A stretch of 64,000 bases of DNA from Sinonovacula constricta (taxonomy: Eukaryota > Mollusca > Bivalvia > Cardiida > Solecurtidae). The stretch lies in NCBI GenBank assembly GCA_007844125.1, contig CM017567.1, positions 15,134,643 through 15,198,642 on the forward strand. The letters are read 5' to 3'. The first letter of the stretch is position 1. Every line of letters begins with the position of its first letter. The notes beneath the pieces are model-generated. The model was not told where the DNA came from. It saw only the letters and a program-made list of their open reading frames with translations, and ran no database searches. Shown piece after piece: positions 38,386 to 50,665 of this stretch. The position numbers and the translations under genes are program-made.

Positions 38386-41300
38386 GTCTATCTACGTCAA
38401 AATACTTTTGACACGAACAAGAGAGGATATAGAAGACAGTGCATTTACATATGCTTTTATTGTTTCCATTATTTTGAGAGAGTGATTCGTGTGCTAATGT
38501 CTCATAATGAAGGCAGAAAAGATGCCATTCGAGTGGTACTTAGTTTAACTGGAAGACGTGCCTTTTAGAAACATAACATTTTTGTTCTTCCAAACATGTA
38601 AGTTTGAACGTAACATCAATGCAGGTCCGAACACCGAACATAACGCATTGTGCTTCACTCTACATCATGTAATCTCTTGTTTGCCTTCGATTGCCCATTT
38701 TGCAATAATTCCTGAATGACTTCTGGTTTGTTTGTTGTCTTTCTTAATTTAGGATTGGCAGTTGTGTCAAATGTGTGTTTAACAAAAATATTTGTTTAAA
38801 TTGTTTAAACTTTTTTGAATGGATGCTGAACGTTCATTACTAGAACATGTCCTATGCGAGCATATAATAAACAGCCATCGAAACATTTTTCAACGGCAGG
38901 TGAAACAATGTTTGAAATTAATCGAAAGGAGACATAAATTTTGTATGAACAAATATGGTTGTTTTGCTGAAGTTGGAAGAAAATACAACTGATCGTGGAA
39001 GGGCTTAATGTTCTCTGGATTATGACACAAGCCTTATCATGCCTCAAGTATTTATAACCAATGATAGCAGCTTAGTTCTTAGATGCATATGTCGACTGAA
39101 AACAAATCTGCAAAAATGGGGACCCTGATCTAACATCTCGAACCGGAGATTCTGGAAGATCTGGATCCCCACTGTTGGCCTAAGTCTGATCAATTCATGT
39201 TCACCCCCCCCCCCACACACACACAATCAATTTAAGGAGCTTATTCTACAATGTCTGATAAGGGTGGGGATTTATAATTCCACTCTCAGATGTTCTAATC
39301 TGACTGAGTTACTCGTCATCGTACAGTTTCAGACGTTCAATCCACTTGGAAAATGTATTATGGGAATTTGACTTTATGCAAGAACTATAAACGCACACAA
39401 TGTTGTTCCTGTTTGTGTAAATTGGGCCATCGTTTCGTATTTTAGTCTTTGTGCAAGTGTTCTTTAACACTACCTTAACAATAAGACAGCATAATTCGTG
39501 ACAAATTTGCTTGAAATGCTTATTCTTTTCTAAACTTATTAATTTTACGATGGGGATTTCCTTATACCGGAACATGTCTAGGTCAGAGCATTGAGCTCTA
39601 AGTTTACATGCGCGCAGTAAGTGACCACATTTAGTCGCTTTAGCTGACAGAATCAACAACAAAATACACTGCATATGCAGATATAGGAATTACCTATGTT
39701 CGGTCCAAAGTTTCGGATACAAACTTAAAAACATTTATTAATCCTTCCGCATACGTCACAGTTGAAGAAAGTTCACGATGCAAGGGATAAACATTTCTTG
39801 AAAATTAATAAGTGTTAAGCAGGGCCTATTAGCAGAACTTTAAAATGCCCTTCGTACTTACTGGTTCAAGATCTTGACGATGGTGGCGATTTAAACTTGT
39901 TATTGCGCTTATGGCACTATTATGTGGAAAGCCATATTTCATATGTGATATTTTCAGATGTGATATTTCATAATAGATCTCAGTGTATTCATCAACTTAA
40001 ACTATTTGTTATTTAAAACAATTTCATTAATTAAAATTCTTTTTTTAGTTAAAAATGCAATAAAACCTTACACACGACGCACGTCAGGTCGAGTGGAAGA
40101 CCTCTTGACATGTAAATAATTTCTCAATTTTGGACTTAAAGGTCATCGACTTTCTATATCTTCTAGCCATTGATCCTCCGTGCAGGATGCAGCAAACAAA
40201 AACGGGCTGATAACAGGACCGTCATCGTTTGCATGTTCATCACGTGACTATCGCTTATCATGCTGCATTTATTAAAAATCAATATTAAATCTTAGATGTT
40301 TGCTAACAAATTACATGCACAGGTAACAAACCATACTGCGATGAAAATTGCAACAAACAGGATAGATCCTGATCAGACATTTTCCAATGAGTGCTTGCTG
40401 AATTGGACTTTCGTCTGATTAACTGTTGCTCAACAGTCTGAAAGCTAATTATCTTCCAGTACTCATATCTGAACAAACAACGTCTTGAAATAAAATACAT
40501 GAAATGAAATTCGCAGCTAACTTCGAAACATGTTGCACCCCAATTCGCCGTACAAGAACGAGCTAAAGGTCCCGCTTTGCATCGGTTGTTGCAATTATTT
40601 TCTGCACGTGCGCGCGTGCTCTTCACTTATTACGACTGGTTGAGTCGGTTACGGGTAATCTCAGCTGTCACATCAATATGTCGCCGTTATTGTCTTCTTA
40701 GCCGATTAGATAAGAATGCCCCGGACCAGGTTTCTGGGAGATTTGGTTTGGTTAGCGTGACGTCATTTTTCAAGTCAGCGTCCGCTGTAATGCGATTCTT
40801 AGTAAAAGGAAACAGCCATCAACAACAGTCCTTCAGACAAATTGTCTGTTTCTAAAAAAAATATTTAAATATTTACCGGGTATAAAATCTCAGGATGTCT
40901 GATGTGGTGAAATCAATGTCACCCATCGAATTTACAGGTATTCAAGACTTTTCGATCGATTACTTCTTGACACTTAACCTTCTAATTAAGTACTAACGAG
41001 GTTCAGGTAAACATAGTAGTACCAGATCAGTGCACCTTCGTTCAGGAACAGCCTTATTGCTGCAGAGTATTTAGCAATAAGTCTGTGCACCTTTGTAGTG
41101 TTGCTAGAACTTAAGAGTAAGCTATAGCATTCTTAGGGTGATTAAGGCCCGTCTCAGCGTGATGGCGATGCGCATCACGAGGTCTTTGCACTTCAATGAA
41201 TGCGATTGAAATATATGCACCGCAAAAAAACCCCGTTCAGTTGACAAGAGAGGTTTTGCAGAATTATTTTCTCATTACACGCATTTTGTCCGATGATTAG

Positions 41301-41690
41301 GATGTTCCTTTTGAAAATATTATTAATTACAACAACCTCGCAGTTTCTTTCTTGCAAATTTGCTGAGGCAGGCTGGGAGAATTATAATGGCGAAAACTAT
41401 CCAATATCATATGAGAAAGTGGATTTAGATACATAGCTGAACCGAACGGAAAGCTCGTTTAGAAATGGCACACGTTTTTACTAATATAAAAAGACCAGTT
41501 GTAAGATTACGGTACATAGGCTTTTAATAGCACTTTTCCACGTGAAAAACGTTTAAAGCAGAAACCTTTCCAAAATTATGCATCCTTTTTATCCAAGCAA
41601 AAGGTGCATATGAAAATAAATGTGCTCACGCGGAAAGGTTTAGTTTGCCAAACAGATTGATGTTTGGTTTACGACATTGATGAACTGAAA
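38386..41690. other. Unique intergenic DNA
   Basis: A C-tract joined to (CA)n lies at about 39,205-39,226. Frames at 39,309-39,674 minus (121 codons) and 40,303-40,626 minus (107 codons) have no recognisable domain. A TGACGTCA palindrome occurs at about 40,758 and CACGTGCGCGCGTG near 40,604. No gene is called. Confidence 0.45.
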
Positions 41691-41890
41691 AGTAAAGCAA
41701 AGCTTCAGCAAAGTACAGATCCAGTAAAGTAAAGCTTCAGTAAAGCTTCAGTAAAGAAAAGTAAAGCTTCAGTAGAGTAAAGTAAAGTTTCAGTAAAGAA
41801 AAGTAAAGCTTCAGTAAAGAAAAGTAAAGCTTCAGTAAAGAAAAATAAAGTTTCAGTAAAGTAAAGTAAAGTAAAGTAAAGCTTCAGAAG
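41691..41890. repeat. AAGTAAAGCTTCAGTA short tandem repeat
   Basis: Irregular repeats of GTAAAGCTTCA and GTAAAGAAAA carry many AAGCTT sites. They form the left edge of the pentamer array and share its five-base register (GTAAA, GTAGA). Confidence 0.9.
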
Positions 41891-43471
41891 AGTAGAGTAG
41901 AGTAGAGTAGAGTAGAGTAGAGTAGAGTAGAGTAGAGTAGAGAAGAGAAGAGTAGAGTAGAGTAGAGAAGAGAAGAGCAGAGAAGAGCAGAGCAGAGCAG
42001 AGTAGAGTAGAATAGAGTAGAGTGCAATGGAGTTGATTGGAGTAGAGTAGAGTAGAGTAGAGTAGAGTACAATGGAGTTGATTGGAGTAGAGTAGAGTAG
42101 AGTAGAGCAGAGCAGAGCAGAGCAGAGCAGAGCAGAGCAGAGTAGAATAGAGTAGAGTGCAATGGAGTTGATTGGAGTAGAGTAGAGTAGAGTACAGTAG
42201 AGTGCAATGGAGTTGATTGGAGTAGAGTAGAGTAGAGCAGAGCAGAGCAGAGCAGAGTAGAATAGAATAGAATAGAGTAGAGTGCAATGGAGTTGATTGG
42301 AGTAGAGTAGAGTAAAGTAGAGTAGAGTAGAGTGCAATGGAGTTGATTGGAGTAGAGTAGAGTAGAGTAGAGTAGAGTAGAGCAGAGCAGAGTAGAGTAG
42401 AGTGCAATGGAGTTGATTGGAGTAGAGTAGAGTATAGTAGAGTAGAGTAGAGCAGAGCAGAGCAGAGTAGAATAGAGTAGAGTGCAATGGAGTTGATTTG
42501 AGTAGAGTAGAGTAGAGTAGAGTAGACAAGAGTAAAGCAGAGCAGAGCAGAGTAGAATAGAGTAGAGTGCAATGGAGTTGATTGGAGTAGAGTAGAGTAG
42601 AGTAGAGTAGAGTGGAGTGGAGTGGAGTAGAGTAGAGTAGAGTAGAGTAGAGTAAAGTAGAGTAGAGTAGAGAAGAGAAGAGTAGAGCAGAGCAGAGCAG
42701 AGCAGAATAGAGTAGAATAGAGTAGAGTGCAATGGAGTTGATTGGAGTAGAGTAGAGTAGAGAGAGTAGAGTAGAGTAGAGTAGAGTAGAGTACAATGGA
42801 GTTGATTGGAGTAGAGTAGAGTAGAGTAGAGTACAATGGAGTTGATTGGAGTAGAGTAGAGTAGAGTAGAGTAGACAAGAGTAAAGCAGAGCAGAGCAGA
42901 GTAGAGTAGAGTAGAGTAAAGTAGAGTAGAGAAGAGAAGAGTAGAGCAGAGCAGAGCAGAGCAGAGCAGAGTAGAGTAGAATAGAGTAGAGTGCAATGGA
43001 GTTGATTGGAGTAGAGTAGAGTAGAGAGAGTAGAGTAGAGTAGAGTAGAGTAGAATACAATGGAGTTGATTGGAGTAGAGTAGAGTAGAGTAGAGTAGAG
43101 TACAATGGAGTTGATTGGAGTAGAGTAGAGTAGAGTAGAGTAGAGTACAATGGAGTTGATTGGAGTAGAGTAGAGTAGAGCAGAGCAGAGCAGAGCAGAG
43201 TAGAATAGAGTAGAGTGCAATGGAGTTGATTGGAGTAGAGTAGAGTAGAGTAGAGTGCAATGGAGTTGATTGGAGTAGAGTAGAGTAGAGTGCAATGGAG
43301 TTGATTGGAGTAGAGTAGAGTAGAGTAGAGCAGAGCAGAGCAGAGTAGAGTAGAGTAAAGTGCAATGGAGTTGATTGGAGTAGAGTAGAGTAGAGTAGAG
43401 TAGAGTGCAATGGAGTTGATTGGAGTAGAGTAGAGTAGAGTAGAGCAAAGTAGAGTAGAGTAGAGTAGATA
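41891..43471. repeat. GAGTA pentamer array with an embedded 20-bp variant
   Basis: Runs of GAGTA and GAGCA alternate with GAGTGCAATGGAGTTGATTG, which is itself four diverged pentamers in the same register. The reverse strand lacks TAA, TAG and TGA trinucleotides almost entirely, so all three reverse frames stay open for about 480-530 codons (LYSTLLYSTLL peptides). Three overlapping frames with one repeating composition indicate a repeat artefact, not genes. Confidence 0.97.
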
Positions 43472-43486
43472 AATTATACCCCAGAG

Positions 43487-46180
43487 CAGAAGACTGATTC
43501 AGAAGACTGACTCAAGCAATATGTACGTGATTCAGACGACTGACTCAAGCAATATGTACGTGATTCAGACGACTGACTAAAACAACATGTACGTGGGTCA
43601 GATGACTAAAACAATATGTACGTGGGTCAGATGACTGACTAAAACAATATGTACGTGGGTCAGATGACTGACTAAAACAACATGTACGTGGGTCAGATGA
43701 CTGACTAAAACAACATGTACGTGGGTCAGATGACTGACTAAAACAACATGTACGTGGGTCAGATGACTGACTAAAACAATATTTACCTGATTCAGAAGAT
43801 TGACTAAAACAATATGTACGTGGGTCAGATGACTGACTAAACCAACATTGTGCGTGATTCAGAAGATTGACTAAAACAATATGTACGTGGGTCAGAAGAC
43901 TGACTAAACCAACATTGTGCGTGATTCAGAAGATTGACTAAAACAATATGTACGTGGGTCAGATGACTGACTAAAACAACATGTACGTGGGTCAGAAGAC
44001 TGACTAAACCAACATTGTGCGTGATTCAGAAGATTGACTAAAATAATATGTACGTGGGTCAGATGACTGACTAAACCAACATTGTGCGTGATTCAGAAGA
44101 TTGACTAAAACAATATGTACGTGGGTCAGAAGACTGACTAAACCAACATTGTGCGTGATTCAGAAGATTGACTAAAACAATATGTACGTGGGTCAGAAGA
44201 CTGACTAAACCAACATTGTGCGTGATTCAGAAGATTGACTAAAACAATATGTACGTGGGTCAGATGACTGACTAAACCAACATTGTGCGTGATTCAGAAG
44301 ATTGACTAAAACAAAGTGTACGTGGGTCAGATGACTGACTAAACCAACATTGTGCGTGATTCAGAAGATTGACTAAAACAATATGTACGTGGGTCAGATG
44401 ACTGACTAAACCAACATTGTGCGTGATTCAGAAGATTGACTAAAACAATATGTACGTGGGTCAGAAGACTGACTAAACCAACATTGTGCGTGATTCAGAA
44501 GATTGACTAAAATAATATGTACGTGGGTCAGCAGACTGACTAAACCAACATTGTGCGTGATTCAGAAGATTGACTAAAACAATATGTACGTGGGTCAGAT
44601 GACTGACTAAAACAATATGTACGTGGGTCAGAAGACTGACTGAAACAATATGTACGTGGGTCAGCAGACTGACTCAAACAATATGTACGTGGGTCAGAAG
44701 ACTGACTCAAACAATATGTACGTGGGTCAGCAGACTGACTCAAACAATATGTACGTGGGTCAGCAAACAATATGTACGTGGGTCAGCAGACTGACTCAAA
44801 CAATATGTACGTGAGTCAGCAGACTGACTCAAACAATATGTACGTAGCTCAGAAGACTGACTCAAACAATATGTACGTGGGTCAGCAGACTGACTCAAAC
44901 AATATGTACGTGGGTCAGCAGACTGACTCAAACAATATGTACGTGGGTCAGAAGACTGACTCAAACAATATGTACGTGGGTCAGCAGACTGACTCAAACA
45001 ATATGTACGTGGGTCAGCAGACTGACTCAAACAATATGTACGTGGGTCAGAAGACTGACTCAAACAATATGTACGTGGGTCAGCAGACTGACTCAAACAA
45101 TATGTACGTGGGTCAGAAGACTGACTCAAACAATATGTACGTGGGTCAGCATACTGACTCAAACAATATGTACGTGGGTCAGCAGACTTCCTCAAACAAT
45201 ATGTACGTGGGTCAGCAGATTGACTCAAACAACATGTACGTGGGTCAGCATACTGACTAAAACAATATCTACATGACTCAGAAGACTGACCAAAACAATA
45301 TATACATGATTCAGGAGACATACTAAAACAACATGTAAGTGATTCAGACGACTGACTCAAGCAATATGTACGTGATTCAGACGACTGACTCAAACAATAT
45401 GTACGTGGGTCAGAAGACTGACTAAAACAATATGTACGTGGGTCAGAAGACTGACTCAAACAATATGTACGTGGGTCAGCAGACTGACTAAAATAATATG
45501 TACGTGGGTCAGCAGACTGACTAAAATAATATGTACGTGGGTCAGCAGACTGACTAAAATAATATGTACGTGGGTCAGCAGACTGACTAAAATAATATGT
45601 ACGTGGGTCAGAAGACTGACTCAAACAATATGTACGTGGGTCAGCAGACTGACTAAAATAATATGTACGTGGGTCAGCAGACTGACTCAAACAATATGTA
45701 CGTGGGTCAGCAGACTGACTCAAACAATATGTACGTGGGTCAGCAGACTGACTAAAATAATATGTACGTGGGTCAGCAGACTGACTCAAACAATATGTAC
45801 GTGGGTCAGCAGACTGACTAAAATAATATGTACGTGGGTCAGCAGACTGACTCAAACAATATGTACGTGGGTCAGCAGACTGACTTAAATAATATGTACG
45901 TGGGTCAGCAGACTGACTAAAATAATATGTACGTGGGTCAGAAGACTGACTCAAACAATATGTACGTGGGTCAGCAGACTGACTAAAATAATATGTACGT
46001 GGGTCAGAAGACTGACTAAAACAATATTTACCTGATTCAGGGGATTGACTAAAACATTATGTACGTGGGTCAGCATACTGACTAAAACAATATCTACATG
46101 ACTACGAAGACTGACCAAAACAATATGTACATGATTCAAAAGACTGACCAAAACAACATGTACGTGATTCAGAAGACATT
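43487..46180. repeat. 33-bp minisatellite, about 80 units, internally duplicated
   Basis: The unit is CTGACTCAAACAATATGTAC followed by GTGGGTCAGCAGA. From about 43,840 to 44,570 it forms a 67-bp dimer with a CCAACATTGTGCGTGATTCA half, the extra base breaking frame. From about 44,570 on, plain 33-bp units give an eleven-residue repeat peptide (YCLSQSADPRT) on the minus strand for about 400 codons and NNMYVGQQTDS on the plus strand. There is no unique protein flank, so these are not annotated as genes. Confidence 0.97.
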
Positions 46181-47560
46181 CCAAACAATAACCATTGACC
46201 CTTTATTTGGTTCGATTTTAATCCAAATAGACAGTTAAGCACCGTTTGAAACCCTTCAAAATCATCACATATTGGTAGGTCTTGCTTAAATTTGAATGCA
46301 AACATTGTACTCCCAATGTCTAATAAATTATTAAACAGGCATTATCAAGGTTCGGTCACTAAAGCACTGGACTTCCAGAGGTATTGGAATCAATTTCTAA
46401 TTTTTTAAAAACTTTTTTTCTTCTATTTTTTTTTCTTGCTAAAACTACTGACGTGTATGGACGAGTTAGTTTTAGTATTATTTTTAAACCACAGACTAGA
46501 TTTAACTGTTATTGGTAAGATGAAACAACATTACTCTCAGCGGTATAATGGCTTAAAGAATATTTTAAATTAATTAATTAATTTAGTTGTCTAACTCATT
46601 AATTTGAACAGTAGGCTCTTAGTTCTATAGTAATTTGTACGCTTGCATAATATTTCCTATTAGACTCAGTTATCCAACTTAGCACTGTTCACACACAGGT
46701 CAAAACGGGACATTCGTGTTATTCTTTTACTTTTAAAAACGAAATATGTGTTTTCTTTTTGAACTCCCATATCTTTTCTTAGAACAACCAGGAAAAGGGC
46801 ATATACGTTTCTCTGCAGCTGTATTTGAGATAAGAAACTGCTGCGTCTTATTTTATTTGTATACAGTAAGCCAGCTTGGTCTGATTTTTAAAATTTCACA
46901 CATTCAGAAATGAAATTGGAATTGTTGGAGTGATTATTAAAATGCGACCCAAATCCTTATAATTGCACTCATGGTCGCGTGTTATTTGTTCCTTCTTTCT
47001 AAAGATATACAAAAAAATGCAATTAATTTTAACTAGTTTTCTCCTTTGTTGAAGAAATGAGAACATCAAGATTATTCGGCAGTATTTCATCACAATATTT
47101 ATGAATATAAGACTGTAATGTGTGCGTGTTTAATGACCTAGTTTTACAGTTCAGAAAAGACATTCGTTCTGTTTATTTATTTTACACTTTAACATTTGCG
47201 TATAACTCAGAGAATACAATACCATTTAATTGAAACTATTATATTTTTTAATCCAGTCAAATTCAGTTTTGCTAAATTAAAAAAAATAGTTCTCGATTTC
47301 TTTTAAAAATTTTGGTCACTAGATTATGTGTGGACATGTTTTACTTCAAAAGTATAGGTTGTCTTAACGTTGGGAAAATCCAAAGCGTCGTGACGCAGTT
47401 TAATTACTGTAATTTTCTGTAAGCCGTTTTTAGCTGTACAATTTACTATATCTCCGAGCTGCGCATGCGGTTGTCGAAATCATTCTAAAGAACGCTTATA
47501 TTTTTAACATAATAAGGGGGAAATTATAGTTATATCACTGGATCTTAAAACAAAATACAC
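46181..47560. other. Unique intergenic DNA
   Basis: This is AT-rich with no exon or repeat that I can support. Confidence 0.5.
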
Positions 47561-49135
47561 TTTAGATACCCTAGGGTCCGCTCAAGATACACTGAGGTCC
47601 GCTCTAGATACACTTAGGTCCGCTCTAGATACTCTTAGGTCTGCTCTAGATACTCTAAGGTCAGCTCTAAATACACTGAGGTCCGCTCTAGATACTCTAA
47701 GGTCCGCTCTAGATACTCTTAGGTCAGCTCTAGATACACTGAGGTCCGCCCTAGATATTCTAAGGTCCGCTCTAGATAATCTAAGGTCCGCTCTAGATAC
47801 TCTAAGGTCCGCTCTAGATACTCTTAGGTCAGCTCTAGATACACTGAGGTCCGCTCTAGATATTCTAAGGTCCGCTCTAGATACTCAAAGGTCCGTTCTA
47901 GATACTCTAAGGTCAGCTCTAGATACTCTGAGGTTCGCACTAGATACTCTAAGGTCAGCTCTGGATACTCTGAGGTTCGCACTAGATACTCTGAGGTACG
48001 CTCAAAATATACAAAGAAGCGCTCTAGATACACCGGTGCCCGCTTTAGGTACACCGAGCCCGCTCAAGATACAATGAAACCATCTCTAGATACAGTGGTG
48101 CCCACTCTAGGTACACTGAGTCTGCTCTAGATACATAGAGGCCCCCTCTGGGCAACTGAGGTCCGCCCTGGGTACCCTGAGGTCCGTTCAAACTACACTG
48201 AGATGCGCCTAGATACACTAAGGCCCGCTCTAGATACACTTAAACCCACTCTAGGTACACTGAGCCCGCTCTAGATACACTTCTATTTGCTCTGAGGTCC
48301 ACTCCAGGTACACCGAGACGCGCTCTAGATACACTGACGCCCGCCCTATGTATACCGAATCGCGCTCTAGATACACCGAGACGCACTCTAGATACACTGA
48401 CGTTTGCTTTATGTATACTGAAGCCCACTCTGTATGCACTGAGGTCCACTCAAGATACACCGAGACGCGCTCTAGATACACCAAGGCCCGCTCTAGATAC
48501 ACTGACGACCGCTCTATGTACACTAAAGCTCGCTGTAGGTACCCTGGGGTCAGCTTTAGATATACTGGGACGCACTTTAGATTCACTGAGAACCGACCTA
48601 GATACACTGAGCCCGCTCTAGATACCTAGATACACTGAAGCCCGCTCTAGGTCCACTGAGCCCGCTCTAGATACACTGAAGCCCGCTCTAGATTCACTGA
48701 AGCCCGCTCTAGATACTGAGCCCGCTCTAGATTCACTGAAGCCCGCTCTAGGTCCACTGAGCCCGCTGTAGGTCCTTTGAGCCCGCTCTAGATTCACTGA
48801 AGCCCGCTCTATGTCCACTGAGCTCGCTCTAGATCCACTGAACCCGCTCTAGATACAGAACCCGCTCTAGATTAACTGAAGCCCGCTCTATGTCCACTGA
48901 GCCCGCTCTAGATACACTGACGCACGCTCTCTGTACACTGACGCCCGCTCTGTGTACAATGAGGCCCGCTCTAGATACACTGAGTCCTCTCTCTAGACAC
49001 ACTGAGGCCCGCTCTAGGTACTCTAAAGTCCGCTCAAGATACATTGAGACGTGGTCTAGATACAAAGAGATCAACTCTAGATACAATGATGCCCACTCTT
49101 TATAGGTTGAGGCCTGCTCTTGATACATTTTCCCC
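47561..49135. repeat. 21-bp minisatellite, about 75 units
   Basis: The unit is GAGGTCCGCTCTAGATACAC plus T. Nearly every unit has TCTAGA. The left part uses GATACTCTAAGGTCC, the right part GCCCGCTCTAGATTCACTGA and TGTCCACTGAG variants with length changes. The seven-codon unit gives repeat peptides (YLERTSV) on the minus strand, none called as a gene. Confidence 0.96.
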
Positions 49136-50540
49136 CGAGGTTTATCACAGGCCAAAACTTTCAAATATATTACCATACAACGTTCCTATGCTTAGACATA
49201 CGTCTGATCTCACATACGTGTACATACAAACTAATACCGACAAACTAAGAACCTATGAGAGTATATTTTAACATAGAAACGTTGGTCTGCCTTACAGTGA
49301 TTTGTGGGCCACCAATAGCTGAAGGACAGCTTACCGATGACAATACGTCCATATTATCGCCTCTTGACGAGAAGACACAAAGACTGTCTAGTGTGATAAT
49401 TGATTCTTAGACAGACAAACAATATGGACAGACAAGATACAGAAAAACTGTATTTTAGAGATAGCTTTGGGTAGAAATTATGTTAATCGCTTAGGCAATT
49501 ATGGAAAGGTATTGTTTCGTAAGACGAATTCAATGTTTGTGTGCTTTAAGCTATTGAATCGAAATCAGACTCGCATCGGCGGAGTTGTCAAGAGAGCCAT
49601 TTGTTGGCGGTTTTATCATTGTTAAATAGGACCAATTCAACCTCTGATTGAGAACCGATGAAGTTATCGCGAGGACATAAAGACTTTTGCAAAGTTATTA
49701 ATTAGTCTTTTTGATTTCTTCTCTTTTTTCGTAATTTGGTGATTTTGTCTGTTCGCACGGCAAAACAAACACCACGGCTCTATCTTGAATTTCATTCATA
49801 ATTCGGATCATTGTGGCTTCTTAATTATTCCACTAATTATTCTCGTGGCCACAATGAGGTCGACTGGTTCAAACAATTGACTGTTCCCCGATGAAAGCAT
49901 CACCTGTGAGAAAGTTTTAGAGAAAATACTAAGAACCCGGTCCGTTAGAAACGAGGCTTATCCGTGCGCATTTTATGCCGCTATTTAGAAACGCATTATG
50001 TTTGCCTAATTTGTATATGATGGGGGAATGAAGGCGAGTTGTTCACACCTGTTTATGAAAAATATTAATCACCTTAGTTCTGTATTCTTTAATGCTTCTA
50101 AAGCTCAAGGTGTGCCTTAATTAACCCGGAGGTCCTTTTGAAAGCGATACCGCCACAGTATCCGTAACGGGGCCAGGGATTACTGTAAGTTGTCCGCAGA
50201 ATAAACAATCGACGTAACAGTGCGGGTGGCGCATGTAATAAGGTTATCTTTTGAAGATATTTTATTCTATGACGTGTACAAAATTTCCGTTTTTAAATCC
50301 AGACATGAAATTGAATCATTAGATATGCAATGTTAGGTAAAGTGTATGATCTTGCTCACTGTATGTTTGTTTTTTCTTCATTTTTAAGACTTATCTAGAT
50401 TGTATTAATAAAAAACAACAACAACAACAACAACAATGTTCTAACTCATATATTTGATTTATTGTTTAAGTATAGTTTTTATACATCCTTCGTACACAAT
50501 TATAGTTATTTTCGACCAATTATTTTTGTGAATGACGACA
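49136..50540. other. Unique DNA with a candidate conserved regulatory block
   Basis: No exon is recognised. The part at 49,560-50,230 is compositionally unlike the flanks and holds clustered developmental-factor-like sites (separate entry). An (AAC)n lies at about 50,413-50,436. Confidence 0.5.
49560..50230. promoter_or_regulatory. Candidate developmental enhancer-like block
   Basis: CATTGTGGC (49,809-49,817) and its reverse complement GCCACAATG (49,848-49,856) enclose two TAATTATTC homeodomain-like sites (49,822 and 49,834). The outer arms contain SOX-like CATTGT/ACAATG. T-box-like TTCACACCT (50,042-50,050) and AAGGTGTG (50,107-50,114) face each other. CAAACAATTGACTG, TTTTATGCC and TTAATTAACC add further sites. 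There is no reading frame. The call rests on motif arrangement only. Confidence 0.3.
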
Positions 50541-50544
50541 CCTG

Positions 50545-50665
50545 GATAGAGCAATCGGCGAGCTGGATGACGTTCCTACATGAAACGTTTGTCCCGACAG
50601 ACCGAACTCATGCGGTAAGAAGATGTAGGTTGCAAGAAGGATAGCCCAGCCGTTCTACCACGGGC
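50545..50665 (-). mobile_element. tRNA-derived SINE, 3' truncated
   Basis: On the minus strand from about 50,665 the sequence reads GCCCGTGGTAGAACGGCTGG. It includes the A box TGGTAGAACGG (exact fit to TRGYNNARNNG), then CTTCTTGCAACC and GCATGAGTTCGGTC as the B-box region. The body CATCCAGCTCGCCGATTG and CTATCCAGGTGTC corresponds to the middle of the family copies at 19.4 and 31.1 kb. The 3' part and tail are absent. Its 5' end is the seed of the 65-bp array that follows. Confidence 0.7.

Noticed and set aside
39309..39674. 121-codon minus-strand frame as a gene
   Set aside because: No recognisable domain, no splice or promoter context, and the length is within chance for this amount of AT-rich DNA.
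39660..39715. Fragment of the TTAA MITE (GGTCCAAAGTTTCGGATAC)
   Set aside because: Resembles the right terminus but has no matching interior upstream; too short to separate from chance.
41705..43448. Three reverse frames of about 480-530 codons (LYSTLLYSTLL)
   Set aside because: Pure consequence of the GAGTA pentamer array. Three frames overlapping on one strand with the same composition cannot all be genes.
44540..45954. Reverse frame of about 404 codons (YCLSQSADPRT repeats), a possible repeat protein
   Set aside because: The 33-bp unit is a multiple of three. The same array becomes frame-broken by 67-bp dimers, and no start context, signal peptide or unique domain is present.
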